Origin: Cacconaster sp045599325
Lineage (GTDB): Bacteria > Bacteroidota > Bacteroidia > Bacteroidales > UBA932
Assembly (NCBI GenBank): GCA_045599325.1
Contig: JAZRVT010000027.1
Coordinates: 1 to 56,153, forward strand
Direction: 5' to 3'
DNA length: 56,153 nucleotides
This document shows, one piece after another, positions 31,134 to 39,922 of the stretch. The notes beneath the pieces were generated by a model that did no database searches, had not been told where the DNA came from, and worked only from the letters and a program-made list of their open reading frames with translations. The translations under genes and the position numbers were made by a program. Positions within the stretch are counted from its first letter, which is position 1. Every line of letters starts with the position of its first letter.

Positions 31134-32330
31134 CTATCTAAGCATTCCAAGTACCTTGCGGAGGCTCCTTATGAAGTATCCGCACTCTTCCATCGTGTTG
31201 TACGGGGCGATGGAGGCCCGCAGCATTCCGGTGCTGCTGTATGTGCTGATGAGCGGCTCCGCGCACATAAGGCCGCTCCTTACCGCGATGCCGAGCTTGT
31301 CGAGGATGTGTGCCATATCTTCGGGGTGCGCTCCCTCGACAGTGAATGAGAAGAGCGGCGCCTTGCGGGACAGGTCATCCGGCAGGCCGTATATCTTCAG
31401 CCCTTCGATCTTCTGCAGCTCCTCTGCAAGGAACGGCACTATGTCAGGGTCCATCACTGCCTCCTCAGCTGCCTTGAGCGCCGGGACGAAGCAGGCGGCG
31501 CCGGTGAAATTCGGGGTCCCCGCCTCAAACTTGACAGGGAGTCCGGCATAGGTGGTGCGTTCGAAGGTCACGGTTCCGACCATTTCGCCGCCGCCCCATA
31601 CAGGAGGCATCTCCTCGAGGAACTCTTTCTTCCCGTAGAGCACTCCGGTGCCTGTCGGTGCATATATCTTGTGGCCGGAGAATGCATAGAAGTCACAGCC
31701 GATATCCTTGACGTCAACCTTTTCGTGAACGATGCCCTGTGATCCGTCGACTGCAACCGGGATGCCTCTGGAGTGGGCCAGCGCGGTAATCTCGCGGATG
31801 GGGTTCACGACTCCGAGCACATTCGAGATATGGGCCACAGAGATTATCTTCACGCTGCCGTCGAGCCTTTTCTCCAGTTCGTCGAGCTCGATCTCACCGC
31901 GTCCGTTGACCGGGATGACTTCAAGCACGGCGCCGGTCCGCTGGCAGGCCATCTGCCACGGAACGATGTTGGAATGGTGCTCGGCAAGGCTTACAAGCAC
32001 CTTGCTCCCCGGAGTGAAATATCTCTGTGAGAAGCTGGAGGCCAGCAGGTTGAGGGATGCGGTGGCTCCGCTGGTGAGGATTATGTTCCCGCGGTCCTCT
32101 GCACCGATGAAGGTGCGCACGGCTTCACGGCCGGCCTCGTAAAGGTCTGTGGCTTCGCTGCTGAGGCGGTGCACGGCGCGGTGGACGTTGGCGTTCGAGC
32201 TGCGGCTGATGCGCGCCTGCATCTCTATGACAGAGTCAGGCTTCTGCATCGTGGCCGCATTGTCGAAGTAGACCAGCTTCCTGCCGTACACTTCGCGGCA
32301 CAATGACGGAAATTGTTCACGGAAATCCAT
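31134..32330 (-). CDS. sufS: Cysteine desulfurase SufS
   Basis: A 398-residue group II cysteine desulfurase. PLP enzyme that releases sulfur from cysteine as a persulfide on its active-site Cys. Seen: YFDNAATMQKP near the N-terminus, TSGATASLNLLASSF, the PLP lysine region FSGHKIYAPTGTGVLYG, and the active-site Cys in RSGLMCAEPLIS. The ATG at 32330 was taken (the frame begins two codons earlier at a GTG). First gene of the sufS-sufE-DUF59-folK-glyS-dipeptidase unit. Confidence 0.96.
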   Translation of the reverse strand: MDFREQFPSLCREVYGRKLVYFDNAATMQKPDSVIEMQARISRSSNANVHRAVHRLSSEATDLYEAGREAVRTFIGAEDRGNIILTSGATASLNLLASSFSQRYFTPGSKVLVSLAEHHSNIVPWQMACQRTGAVLEVIPVNGRGEIELDELEKRLDGSVKIISVAHISNVLGVVNPIREITALAHSRGIPVAVDGSQGIVHEKVDVKDIGCDFYAFSGHKIYAPTGTGVLYGKKEFLEEMPPVWGGGEMVGTVTFERTTYAGLPVKFEAGTPNFTGAACFVPALKAAEEAVMDPDIVPFLAEELQKIEGLKIYGLPDDLSRKAPLFSFTVEGAHPEDMAHILDKLGIAVRSGLMCAEPLISTYSSTGMLRASIAPYNTMEECGYFIRSLRKVLGMLR

Positions 32331-32337
32331 AATCACG

Positions 32338-32345
32338 CAAAAATA
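32338..32345 (-). promoter_or_regulatory. -7 element of the suf operon promoter
   Basis: TATTTTTG on the minus strand, only 7 bases upstream of the sufS ATG, suggesting a leaderless or nearly leaderless mRNA. A divergent TAATTTTA at 32348-32355 may serve ruvA. Confidence 0.5.
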
Positions 32346-32372
32346 ACTAATTTTACAGAAAAATAGCTGACT

Positions 32373-32963
32373 ATGTACGAATATATTACCGGACGGCTTG
32401 CAGAGATAACTCCGACTGATGCAGTCGTGGAGGCCTGCGGTGTCGGATACTCTCTCTCCATCTCCCTGAGCACCTTCTCCAGGCTGCAGAGTTCAGCCGG
32501 CGCGAATGTGAAACTCTTTGCGTACCACATTGTCCGTGAGGATGACGAACAGCTTTTCGGGTTTGCTGACAAGGATGAGAGGGAGGTGTTCATACACCTT
32601 GTCTCCGTGAGCGGCGTCGGTCCCGGATCGGCCAGGATGATTCTCTCGGCGATGACTCCGGACGAGGTGCGCAGCGCAATCGTCTCCAACGATGTCAACA
32701 AGTTCAAGGCCGTCAAGGGCATCGGCCTCAAGACCGCCCAGCGGGTGATCATCGAGCTGAAGGACAAGATCGGCCGCGGCGGCGGTGAGTTCCAGTTTGA
32801 ACCTGCGGGTCCATCGTCTGCAGTGAGGGAGGAGGCTCAGAGCGCTCTGACTCTGCTCGGCTTTGCGAAACCTGCCGTGGAGAAGGCCCTGAACGCTGTT
32901 CTGAAGGAGACCCCGGGTGCGTCGCTCGAGGAAGTGATAAAAAAAGCTTTGAAAATTCTCTGA
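32373..32963 (+). CDS. ruvA: Holliday junction DNA helicase subunit RuvA
   Basis: A 196-residue RuvA that binds four-way junctions and loads RuvB. Seen: N-terminal OB fold MYEYITGRLAEITPTDAVVEACGVGYSL, helix-hairpin-helix elements LVSVSGVGPGSARMIL and FKAVKGIGLKTAQRVIIELKD, and the C-terminal RuvB-binding domain (SAVREEAQSALTLLGFAKPAVEKAL). Not adjacent to ruvB or ruvC. Confidence 0.97.
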   Translation: MYEYITGRLAEITPTDAVVEACGVGYSLSISLSTFSRLQSSAGANVKLFAYHIVREDDEQLFGFADKDEREVFIHLVSVSGVGPGSARMILSAMTPDEVRSAIVSNDVNKFKAVKGIGLKTAQRVIIELKDKIGRGGGEFQFEPAGPSSAVREEAQSALTLLGFAKPAVEKALNAVLKETPGASLEEVIKKALKIL

Positions 32964-32969
32964 AAATAG

Positions 32970-33000
32970 TTGACGCTTTGCGATTTTCTTTATACATTTG
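32970..33000 (+). promoter_or_regulatory. Promoter of gcvH
   Basis: TTG (32970-32972), a 20-base spacer, TACATTTG (32993-33000). It decides the gcvH start: the frame's first ATG at 32998 overlaps the -7 element, so the ATG at 33028 is used. Confidence 0.65.
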
Positions 33001-33027
33001 CGCGTTAAAAAGTGTAAAAAGCGAAAA

Positions 33028-33402
33028 ATGAATACACCAGCCGAACTCAAATACACAAAAGACCACGAATGGCTTCGCATTGAAGGCGACGTCGCAGTTG
33101 TTGGAATCACAGACTTCGCGCAGAGCGAACTCGGTGACATTGTTTTTGTCGATATCCAGACCCAGGGCGAGACTCTGGCAAAGGAGGAGGTCTTCGGAGC
33201 CATCGAGGCAGTGAAGACCGTAGCTGACGCCTTTATGCCTGTTTCAGGCGAGATCGTTGAGGTCAACCCAGAGCTTGAAGGAGCTCCAGAGCTCGTCAAC
33301 TCCGACCCTTACGGCGCCGGCTGGATGATCAAGATCAAGTTCTCCGATCCTTCGGAAATTGATACTCTTCTGTCTGCTGAGCAGTATGAAGAAATAATCT
33401 GA
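33028..33402 (+). CDS. gcvH: Glycine cleavage system H protein
   Basis: A 124-residue lipoyl carrier of the glycine cleavage system. The lipoyl-attachment lysine is Lys63 in FGAIEAVKTVADAFMP. Flanking family blocks are KYTKDHEWLRIEGDVAVVGITDFAQSELGDIVFVD and GEIVEVNPELEGAPELVNSDPYGAGWMIKIK. gcvT and gcvP are not nearby, and the gene has its own promoter and a strong terminator, so it is a single-gene unit. GcvH can also pass lipoyl groups to other enzymes. Confidence 0.97.
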   Translation: MNTPAELKYTKDHEWLRIEGDVAVVGITDFAQSELGDIVFVDIQTQGETLAKEEVFGAIEAVKTVADAFMPVSGEIVEVNPELEGAPELVNSDPYGAGWMIKIKFSDPSEIDTLLSAEQYEEII

Positions 33403-33426
33403 TTTGTAAATCAAATGTGATGTGTT

Positions 33427-33462
33427 CAAGGGGGCCTTGGCGAGGGCCCCCTTGGTTTTTTT
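33427..33462 (+). terminator. Terminator of gcvH
   Basis: CAAGGGGGCC (33427-33436) / GGCCCCCTTG (33445-33454), 8-base loop, then a run of seven T. Confidence 0.9.
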
Positions 33463-33493
33463 ATGCATCCGCCGACCGAGCGAATCTTTTTCT

Positions 33494-33501
33494 TATATTT
33501 G
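33494..33501 (+). promoter_or_regulatory. -7 element of the ychF promoter
   Basis: TATATTTG, exact consensus, 24 bases before the ychF ATG. No clear -33 partner. Confidence 0.55.
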
Positions 33502-33525
33502 CAAGTTACATTGAATTGAGACACA

Positions 33526-34629
33526 ATGGCTGTAAAGTGTGGCATAGTAGGCCTTCCCAATGTCGGCAAATCGACATTGTTCAATTGCATAAGCTCATCC
33601 AGGGCGCAGGCGGCGAATTTCCCGTTCTGCACCATTGAACCGAATATAGGGTCGACGACAGTCCCTGACGAGAGACTCAATGTCCTCACGTCGATGTGCA
33701 ACCCGAAGAGGACAATCCCCGCAACGGTGGAGATAGTGGACATCGCGGGTCTCGTGAAGGGCGCAAGCCGCGGCGAGGGGCTCGGTAACCAGTTCCTGGC
33801 CAACATCCGTGAGACAGACGCCATCCTCCACGTCCTCCGCTGCTTCGACGACCCCAATGTCACCCACGTTGACGGCACGGTGGACCCTGTACGCGACAAG
33901 GAGGTCATCGACATCGAACTCCAGGTCAAGGACCTCGACACAGTGACCAACCGTATCGCGAAGGTTCAGAAGCAGGCCACCACGGGCGGCGACAAACAGG
34001 CGAAGAAGGCCCTCGAGGTGCTTCTCCGCTACAAGGAAGTGCTCGAACAGGGCAGGAACGCACGCGAAGTGCTCCTCGACAACCCTGAGGAGCGGAAGAT
34101 CGCGAAGGAGTTCTGCCTGCTGACCTCCAAGCCTGTGATGTATGTCTGCAATGTGGATGAGAACTCCGCAAAGGAGGGCAATGCCTATGTGGATGCAGTC
34201 CGCAACGCAGTCAGGGACGAGGGAGCGCAGATTCTGGTGATCTCCGCGAAGATCGAGTCCGAGATCGCTGAGCTGGAGGACCCGGACGAGAGGCAGATGT
34301 TCCTCGAGGAGATAGGACTTGAGACCTCCGGCGTAGTCCGCCTCGTGCAGGCGGCATACTCCCTGCTCAACCTGCAGACATTCTTCACCGCCGGTGCGGA
34401 CGAGTGCCGCGCCTGGACCATCAACAGGGGGGACAAGGCCCCTCAGGCTGCGGGTGTCATCCATACGGACTTCGAGAAGGGCTTCATCAGGGCCGAGGTG
34501 ATCAAGTATGAGGATTTCGTGAACCTGAAGACCGAGGCTGCCTGCAGGGCGGCCGGCAAGCTCGCCAGCCAGGGGAAGGATTATGTGGTCGAGGACGGCG
34601 ACATAATGCATTTCCTGTTCAATGTCTAA
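33526..34629 (+). CDS. ychF: Ribosome-binding ATPase YchF
   Basis: A 367-residue Obg-family protein with ATP rather than GTP preference. Seen: G1 GLPNVGKSTLFN (about residues 8-19), G3 DIAGLVKGASRGEGLGNQFL, a coiled-coil insertion (around residues 130-190), NVDE in the position of the usual NKxD, which fits the ATP preference of the family, and the C-terminal TGS domain (FFTAGADECRAWTINRGDKAPQAAGVIHTDFEKGFIRAEVIKYEDF). Normal length. Followed after 25 bases by the SGNH lipoprotein gene, no terminator seen between. Confidence 0.97.
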   Translation: MAVKCGIVGLPNVGKSTLFNCISSSRAQAANFPFCTIEPNIGSTTVPDERLNVLTSMCNPKRTIPATVEIVDIAGLVKGASRGEGLGNQFLANIRETDAILHVLRCFDDPNVTHVDGTVDPVRDKEVIDIELQVKDLDTVTNRIAKVQKQATTGGDKQAKKALEVLLRYKEVLEQGRNAREVLLDNPEERKIAKEFCLLTSKPVMYVCNVDENSAKEGNAYVDAVRNAVRDEGAQILVISAKIESEIAELEDPDERQMFLEEIGLETSGVVRLVQAAYSLLNLQTFFTAGADECRAWTINRGDKAPQAAGVIHTDFEKGFIRAEVIKYEDFVNLKTEAACRAAGKLASQGKDYVVEDGDIMHFLFNV

Positions 34630-34654
34630 TGAAAATCAGTAAATGTCAATCAAT

Positions 34655-35968
34655 ATGAAAAAATTGTTTTTTGCAATTGCCTGCGCCGCAGTCATCCTGA
34701 CCGGCTGCAAGCCTAAAGCCGCAGAGGCGGTGGCACCGGCGGAGAGACCGTCCTGGTTCACCAACGAGAACTACTTTGTAGAGAAGAACGGAATGTATGA
34801 GGAGATGCCGGTCTATACGAACAACATCGTGATGGTCGGTGACGACTATATTGACCGCGGACTCTGGAACGAGTTCTTCTGCGACACTACTATCAAGAAC
34901 CGCGGCATCACCTATGACGCAACTGAGCACGTGCTCTACCGTATCGGCGGGATTGCGGCCCGGAAGCCGGCCAAGATTTTCGTGAGCGTCGGATACAATG
35001 ACATTATCAACGGCAAGAAGGTCGATGAGACAGTCTCCCGCATCGGAGATATCTTCGCAACAGCCGCCAGGCTCTCTCCGAAGACGAAGCTCTACTATAT
35101 GAATATCGCCGGCTACAGCGAGGACGAGGCCGAGGTTGCTGCGTTCGACGAGGTCAACAGCAAGGTCGAGGCCCTTTCAAAGGAGGGTGGCTTCGAGTAC
35201 ATCGACATCAAGTCCGCTCTCTTTGACGGCATCAAGTCGGGCGCTTTCAGCACCAACGGCGGCAAGCACCTCAACGGTCCGGGCTACGAGGCCCTCGCAG
35301 CCGCCATCGAGAACCAGATCGGCAGGATGCATCTCAACCACGCAGACGAGAAGGAGTTCAACGGTGTGGATTACTACAAGAACCGCGCTTCCATCTTCCG
35401 CTCACTCCCTCAGACTGACAGCAAGGTGTTGTTCCTCGGCAACAGCCTGATCAACAACGGACTATGGACAGAACTCTTCCCGTTCATCCCTATTGTCAAC
35501 CGCGGTATCAGCGGCGATGAGATTGACGGAATCCGCCAGAGACTCGACGAGGTTGTCCGGCACAACCCTTCCATACTGTTCCTGATCACAGGCTGCAACG
35601 ACTTTGTCAACAACCCTGACAAGCCGGCATCACAGGTCTGGAAGTCATACGAGGCGCTGCTCAAGGATGTGTGCGGCCAGTTCCCGAAGACAAACGTCAA
35701 TGTGATGAGCATTCTGCCGCTTAACCCGAAGTCGAAATTCTACGAGGGCTTCAACGAGAAGGCGGCTGAGGTCAACAGGCTGCTCGAGTCATCGGCGGAG
35801 ACATACGGCTACCGCTATATCGACATCGCCAAGGTCCTCTCTGACGAGAACGGTGACCTCAAGGACGAGTACACCACCGACGGCATCCACCTTACTGCTG
35901 ACGGCTATTTCAAGTGGGCTGCTGAACTCGCAGCAAACGGCTCAATGATTCATATCCCTGTAATGTAA
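34655..35968 (+). CDS. Lipoprotein with two SGNH/GDSL hydrolase domains, first one degenerate
   Basis: A 437-residue lipoprotein (MKKLFFAIACAAVILTGC, Cys18). Two SGNH-hydrolase domains follow. The second (from about residue 258) has the block I Ser264 in FLGNSL, GISGDEI with the block II Gly, block III GCND, and the catalytic Asp409-x-x-His412 in DGIHL. The first (residues about 58-225) has VGDDY, with Asp64 where the nucleophilic Ser belongs; block III GYND is kept, and the C-terminal GGKHL lacks the Asp. The first domain is therefore probably a non-catalytic binding or structural domain. Such enzymes deacetylate or de-esterify glycans and lipids. The start was taken at the MKK codon; another ATG lies 12 bases upstream. 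Confidence 0.85.
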   Translation: MKKLFFAIACAAVILTGCKPKAAEAVAPAERPSWFTNENYFVEKNGMYEEMPVYTNNIVMVGDDYIDRGLWNEFFCDTTIKNRGITYDATEHVLYRIGGIAARKPAKIFVSVGYNDIINGKKVDETVSRIGDIFATAARLSPKTKLYYMNIAGYSEDEAEVAAFDEVNSKVEALSKEGGFEYIDIKSALFDGIKSGAFSTNGGKHLNGPGYEALAAAIENQIGRMHLNHADEKEFNGVDYYKNRASIFRSLPQTDSKVLFLGNSLINNGLWTELFPFIPIVNRGISGDEIDGIRQRLDEVVRHNPSILFLITGCNDFVNNPDKPASQVWKSYEALLKDVCGQFPKTNVNVMSILPLNPKSKFYEGFNEKAAEVNRLLESSAETYGYRYIDIAKVLSDENGDLKDEYTTDGIHLTADGYFKWAAELAANGSMIHIPVM

Positions 35969-35980
35969 TCCAAAGACAAT

Positions 35981-37750
35981 ATGTACAGAACTCATACTTG
36001 CGGCCAGTTGAGGATCGGCGATGTCGGTCAGACCGTGACCCTTGCGGGCTGGGTGCAGAAAACCCGCAAAATGGGAGGAATAAGTTTCGTGGACCTGAGG
36101 GACCGTTACGGCATCACCCAGCTGAGGGTTGATGACACAACTGACGCTTCTGTCAGCGAGACTGTCTCCAGACTCGGACGTGAATTCGTGATCCAGGCCA
36201 CAGGTGTGGTCGAGGAGCGCCAGAGCAAGAATGCAAAGATTGCCACAGGTGACATCGAGATCAGCCTCAAGGCTGTCAAGGTGCTCAACGCATCCGAGGT
36301 TCCTCCTTTCACAATCGAGGACGAGAGCGACGGCGGCGAGGACATCCGCGCCAAGTACCGCTATCTCGACCTTCGCCGCAACCCGCTCAAGAATGCGCTC
36401 ATGCTCCGTCACAGAATGGCTCACGAAGCACGGAACTATCTTGACGGCAAGGGTTTCCTCGAGATAGAGACTCCGTTCCTCATCAAGTCCACTCCTGAGG
36501 GCGCACGCGACTTCGTTGTCCCTTCAAGAATGAATCCGGGCGAGTTCTATGCTCTCCCTCAGAGCCCTCAGACCTTCAAGCAGCTGCTTATGGTGGCAGG
36601 CTACGACCGCTATTTCCAGATTGTCCGCTGTTTCCGCAACGAGGACCTGCGCGCTGACCGCCAGCCTGAGTTCACCCAGATTGACTGCGAGATGAGCTTC
36701 GTGGAGCAGGAGGATGTGCTCAACCTCTTCGAGGGTATGATGCGCCATCTCTTCAAGGAGGTCATCGGAGTGGAGATCGCCAACCCTATCCCGAGGATGA
36801 GCTGGTTCGACGCTATGGACCGCTACGGTTCCGACAAGCCGGACATCCGCTTCGGAATGGAGATCCACGAAATCACCCCTGAAGCCAAGGGGCACGACTT
36901 CTCTGTATTCGATTCAGTGGAATATGTAGGCGCCATCTGCGTTCCGGGAGCCGCCGGCTATACACGCAAGCAGACTGACGAGCTCACCGAGTGGGTGAAG
37001 CGTCCTCAGGTCGGAGCCAAGGGTCTCGTGACCGTACGATATAATGAAGACGGCTCGTTCAAGAGCTCCGTCGACAAGTTCTTCTCCCAGGAGGACCTCG
37101 CTGACATCGCCTGCTGCTGCCAGGCTGACCCGGGCGACCTGATTCTCGTGCTCTGCGGTGCGAAGCGCAAGACTCAGACGCAGCTCGGAGTGCTCCGCAT
37201 CGAGATGGGCAACCGCCTCGGCCTGCGCGACCCTCACGTCTACGCGCCTCTCTGGATTGTGGACTTCCCGCTCCTCGAATGGGACGACGAGACACAGCGC
37301 TTCTACGCTATGCACCATCCGTTCACCGCACCGAAGCCTGAACATCTCGAGTGGTTCTACAGCGACAGGAAGGAGGACCTCGAGCGCGTCTGCGCAAATG
37401 CATACGACTTCGTTCTCAACGGCACTGAACTCGGCGGAGGATCCATCCGTATCCACGAGGCGGATGTCCAGCAGAGGATGTTCGAAGTGCTCGGTATCTC
37501 CAAAGAGGACGCTGACTACAAGTTCGGCTTCATCATCAACGCCTTCAAGTTCGGTGCACCGCCTCACGGAGGCCTCGCATTCGGGTTCGACCGCGTCTGC
37601 GCCCTGTTCGGCGGACAGGAGACCATCCGCGACTATATCGCATTCCCTAAGAACAATATGGGCCGCGACGTGATGCTCGATGCTCCGAGCAGAATTGACG
37701 ATATCCAGATGGACGAGCTCTTCCTGAAGAGCACCGCCCCTGAAAAGTAA
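35981..37750 (+). CDS. aspS: Aspartate-tRNA ligase
   Basis: A 589-residue bacterial-type AspRS. Seen: N-terminal OB fold (MYRTHTCGQLRIGDVGQTVTLAGWVQKTRKMGGISFVDLRDRYG), class II motif 2 region (FRNEDLRADRQPEFTQIDCEMSFV), the bacterial GAD insertion (around residues 290-410), and motif 3 GGLAFGFDRVCALFGG. Clean length. It starts 12 bases after the SGNH lipoprotein stop and ends 10 bases before the S46 peptidase. Confidence 0.98.
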   Translation: MYRTHTCGQLRIGDVGQTVTLAGWVQKTRKMGGISFVDLRDRYGITQLRVDDTTDASVSETVSRLGREFVIQATGVVEERQSKNAKIATGDIEISLKAVKVLNASEVPPFTIEDESDGGEDIRAKYRYLDLRRNPLKNALMLRHRMAHEARNYLDGKGFLEIETPFLIKSTPEGARDFVVPSRMNPGEFYALPQSPQTFKQLLMVAGYDRYFQIVRCFRNEDLRADRQPEFTQIDCEMSFVEQEDVLNLFEGMMRHLFKEVIGVEIANPIPRMSWFDAMDRYGSDKPDIRFGMEIHEITPEAKGHDFSVFDSVEYVGAICVPGAAGYTRKQTDELTEWVKRPQVGAKGLVTVRYNEDGSFKSSVDKFFSQEDLADIACCCQADPGDLILVLCGAKRKTQTQLGVLRIEMGNRLGLRDPHVYAPLWIVDFPLLEWDDETQRFYAMHHPFTAPKPEHLEWFYSDRKEDLERVCANAYDFVLNGTELGGGSIRIHEADVQQRMFEVLGISKEDADYKFGFIINAFKFGAPPHGGLAFGFDRVCALFGGQETIRDYIAFPKNNMGRDVMLDAPSRIDDIQMDELFLKSTAPEK

Positions 37751-37760
37751 CAGATACTCT

Positions 37761-39896
37761 ATGAAAAGACATCTCCTGGCTTTTGCAGCCGTCCTGTTTC
37801 TGGCGCTTCCTGCCAGTGCAGACGAGGGCATGTGGCTCCTGCCTCTGCTCGAAAAAATGAACATCAAGACGATGCAGCAGATGGGCTGCCAGCTCTCCGC
37901 TGAAGACATCTACAGCATCAACCACTCTTCCCTCAAGGACGCTGTCGTGGTATTCGGCGGGGGCTGCACTGGGGAGATGATCTCTCAGGAGGGCCTTCTT
38001 GTGACCAACCACCACTGCGGCTACGGCGCCATCCAGAGCCTCAGCTCCGTGGAGCACGACTACCTGACCGACGGCTACTGGGCGATGAACCGCAGCGGGG
38101 AGCTGCCTGCCGAAGGGCTTTCTGTGAGATTCCTCGAAAGCTTCTCTGATGTTACAAAGGCCATCGAGAAGGCGGTGAAGAAAGCTGAGACCAAGGAGAT
38201 GCGCGACAGCCTCTACCAGAAGGAATGCGCGCGCCTCGTGAAACAGGCTGTCGGTGAGGACAAGTTCCTCAGGGGCTATGTGAGCGAGCTCTATGGCGGC
38301 AATGCATACTATCTGGTGGTGGAGAAGATATTCAAGGATGTCCGTTTTGTCGGCGCTCCGCCTTCCTCGATCGGAAAGTTCGGTGCTGACACCGACAACT
38401 GGATCTGGCCTCGCCACACCTGCGACTTCTCTATGTTCAGGGTATATGCCGACAAGGACAACAATCCTGCAGACTACTCCCCGGACAATGTCCCGTACCA
38501 GCCGCGCCGTTTCCTGACCATCTCCCTCAAGGGAGTGGAGCCGGGTGATTTCAGTATGATTATCGGAAATCCGGGCAGCACCAACCGCTTTATGACCGCC
38601 GCTGAACTCCGCGAAAGACGCGATGTCAATGCCATCAGCATCGAGGCACGCGGCAAGCGTCAGGAAATCCTCCTTGAGGATATGCTGGCAGACCCTAAAG
38701 TGAAGATCCAGTATGCAAGCAAGTACAGCGGTTCCTCAAACGCCTGGAAGAAGTATATAGGAATGAACGAGACCTTCGGGAAGCTCGACGTGGAGCAGCG
38801 CCGTGCCGATGAGGAGAAGGCCTTTGAGGAGTGGGTTTCAAAGAAGAAGTCACGTGGGGAGAAGTATGGCGACGCACTTTCAAAGATCAACGGTGCGGTG
38901 GACGCACGCGCGAAAACCCGCCGCGACCTGATCTGGTTCGCGGAGACTGTGGTCAACATCGAACTGCTCTCTGCAGTTATGATGGCGGAAAGGTTTGCAG
39001 GCACCGGACAGCTCAGGCCACGTCTGGAGTCCTTCTACAAGGACTACTCGATGCCTACCGACATCAAGTCGACAAAGGCGATGCTCCGCCTCTACAGGGA
39101 GAATGTGGACCCTGAATCGCAGGTTGCGTTCTGCAGGACCATTGACGAGAAGTTCGGAGGCGACATCGACGCCTATGTGGATGACATCTACGAACGCTCC
39201 CTGTTCACCGCACAGGAGAAGGCCTGGAGGGTCCTCGGCTATGCCGAAGGTTCTGAAAAGGTTGACAAGGAGCAGCTTGTCAGGAACGTCCAGGATGATC
39301 CGGCCTATGAACTGGTTTCAAGCTACACCGCTGCAATGACTCAGTATTCCTCAGATCTGAACAAGTACAACATACCGTTCGACGAAGGCAAGAAGGCATA
39401 TATCGCCGGTACACTGGAGATGCGCAAGGACGCGGCCATCTATCCTGACGCAAACTTCACTATGCGTCTCACTTACGGCCAGATCAAGCCGTACAGTCCG
39501 CGCGACGGTGTCATCTATACAGACTACACTACTCTCAAGGGAGTGATGGAGAAGGAGGACCCGGACAACTGGGAGTTTGTCGTTCCAGAGAAGCTCAAGG
39601 AACTCTACAAGGCCGGGGATTTCGGAAGATATGCCCGCAGGGACGGCCAGATGCCGGCCTGCTTCATCAATACCTGCGACATCACGGGCGGCAATTCGGG
39701 CAGCCCTGTGCTCAATGCGAAGGGTGAACTCACAGGCCTCGCCTTCGACGGCAACTGGGAGGCGATGTCGGGTGACATCATCTTCGAGCCGGACCTCCAG
39801 CGCTGCATAGCAGTGGACATCCGCTATGTCCTCTTCATACTGGACAAGTTCGGCGGAGCCGGCTGGCTGCTGGACGAGATGACGATAGTCGAATAG
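37761..39896 (+). CDS. S46-family dipeptidyl peptidase, DPP7-type
   Basis: A 711-residue exported exopeptidase that removes dipeptides from peptide N-termini, feeding amino-acid fermentation. Signal MKRHLLAFAAVLFLALPASA. The chymotrypsin-like double barrel is split by a helical domain. Catalytic His85 in VTNHHCGYG, the Asp region in the GADTDNWIWPRHTCDFSMFRVYAD block, and Ser646 in TGGNSGSPVLN. In this family the residue 18 positions after the serine sets P1 preference: Gly in DPP7 (hydrophobic P1), Arg in DPP11 (acidic P1). Here it is Gly664 (AFDGN), so DPP7 type is inferred. Probably in the periplasm. Confidence 0.92.
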   Translation: MKRHLLAFAAVLFLALPASADEGMWLLPLLEKMNIKTMQQMGCQLSAEDIYSINHSSLKDAVVVFGGGCTGEMISQEGLLVTNHHCGYGAIQSLSSVEHDYLTDGYWAMNRSGELPAEGLSVRFLESFSDVTKAIEKAVKKAETKEMRDSLYQKECARLVKQAVGEDKFLRGYVSELYGGNAYYLVVEKIFKDVRFVGAPPSSIGKFGADTDNWIWPRHTCDFSMFRVYADKDNNPADYSPDNVPYQPRRFLTISLKGVEPGDFSMIIGNPGSTNRFMTAAELRERRDVNAISIEARGKRQEILLEDMLADPKVKIQYASKYSGSSNAWKKYIGMNETFGKLDVEQRRADEEKAFEEWVSKKKSRGEKYGDALSKINGAVDARAKTRRDLIWFAETVVNIELLSAVMMAERFAGTGQLRPRLESFYKDYSMPTDIKSTKAMLRLYRENVDPESQVAFCRTIDEKFGGDIDAYVDDIYERSLFTAQEKAWRVLGYAEGSEKVDKEQLVRNVQDDPAYELVSSYTAAMTQYSSDLNKYNIPFDEGKKAYIAGTLEMRKDAAIYPDANFTMRLTYGQIKPYSPRDGVIYTDYTTLKGVMEKEDPDNWEFVVPEKLKELYKAGDFGRYARRDGQMPACFINTCDITGGNSGSPVLNAKGELTGLAFDGNWEAMSGDIIFEPDLQRCIAVDIRYVLFILDKFGGAGWLLDEMTIVE

Positions 39897-39922
39897 GGCA
39901 CTGTCAGGAAGAGAAAAGGACG

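Noticed and set aside
33595..34611. 338-codon minus frame antisense to ychF
   Set aside because: No recognisable protein and complete overlap with a conserved ATPase gene.
36914..37909. 331-codon minus frame antisense to aspS
   Set aside because: Antisense shadow over a conserved synthetase, no motif support.
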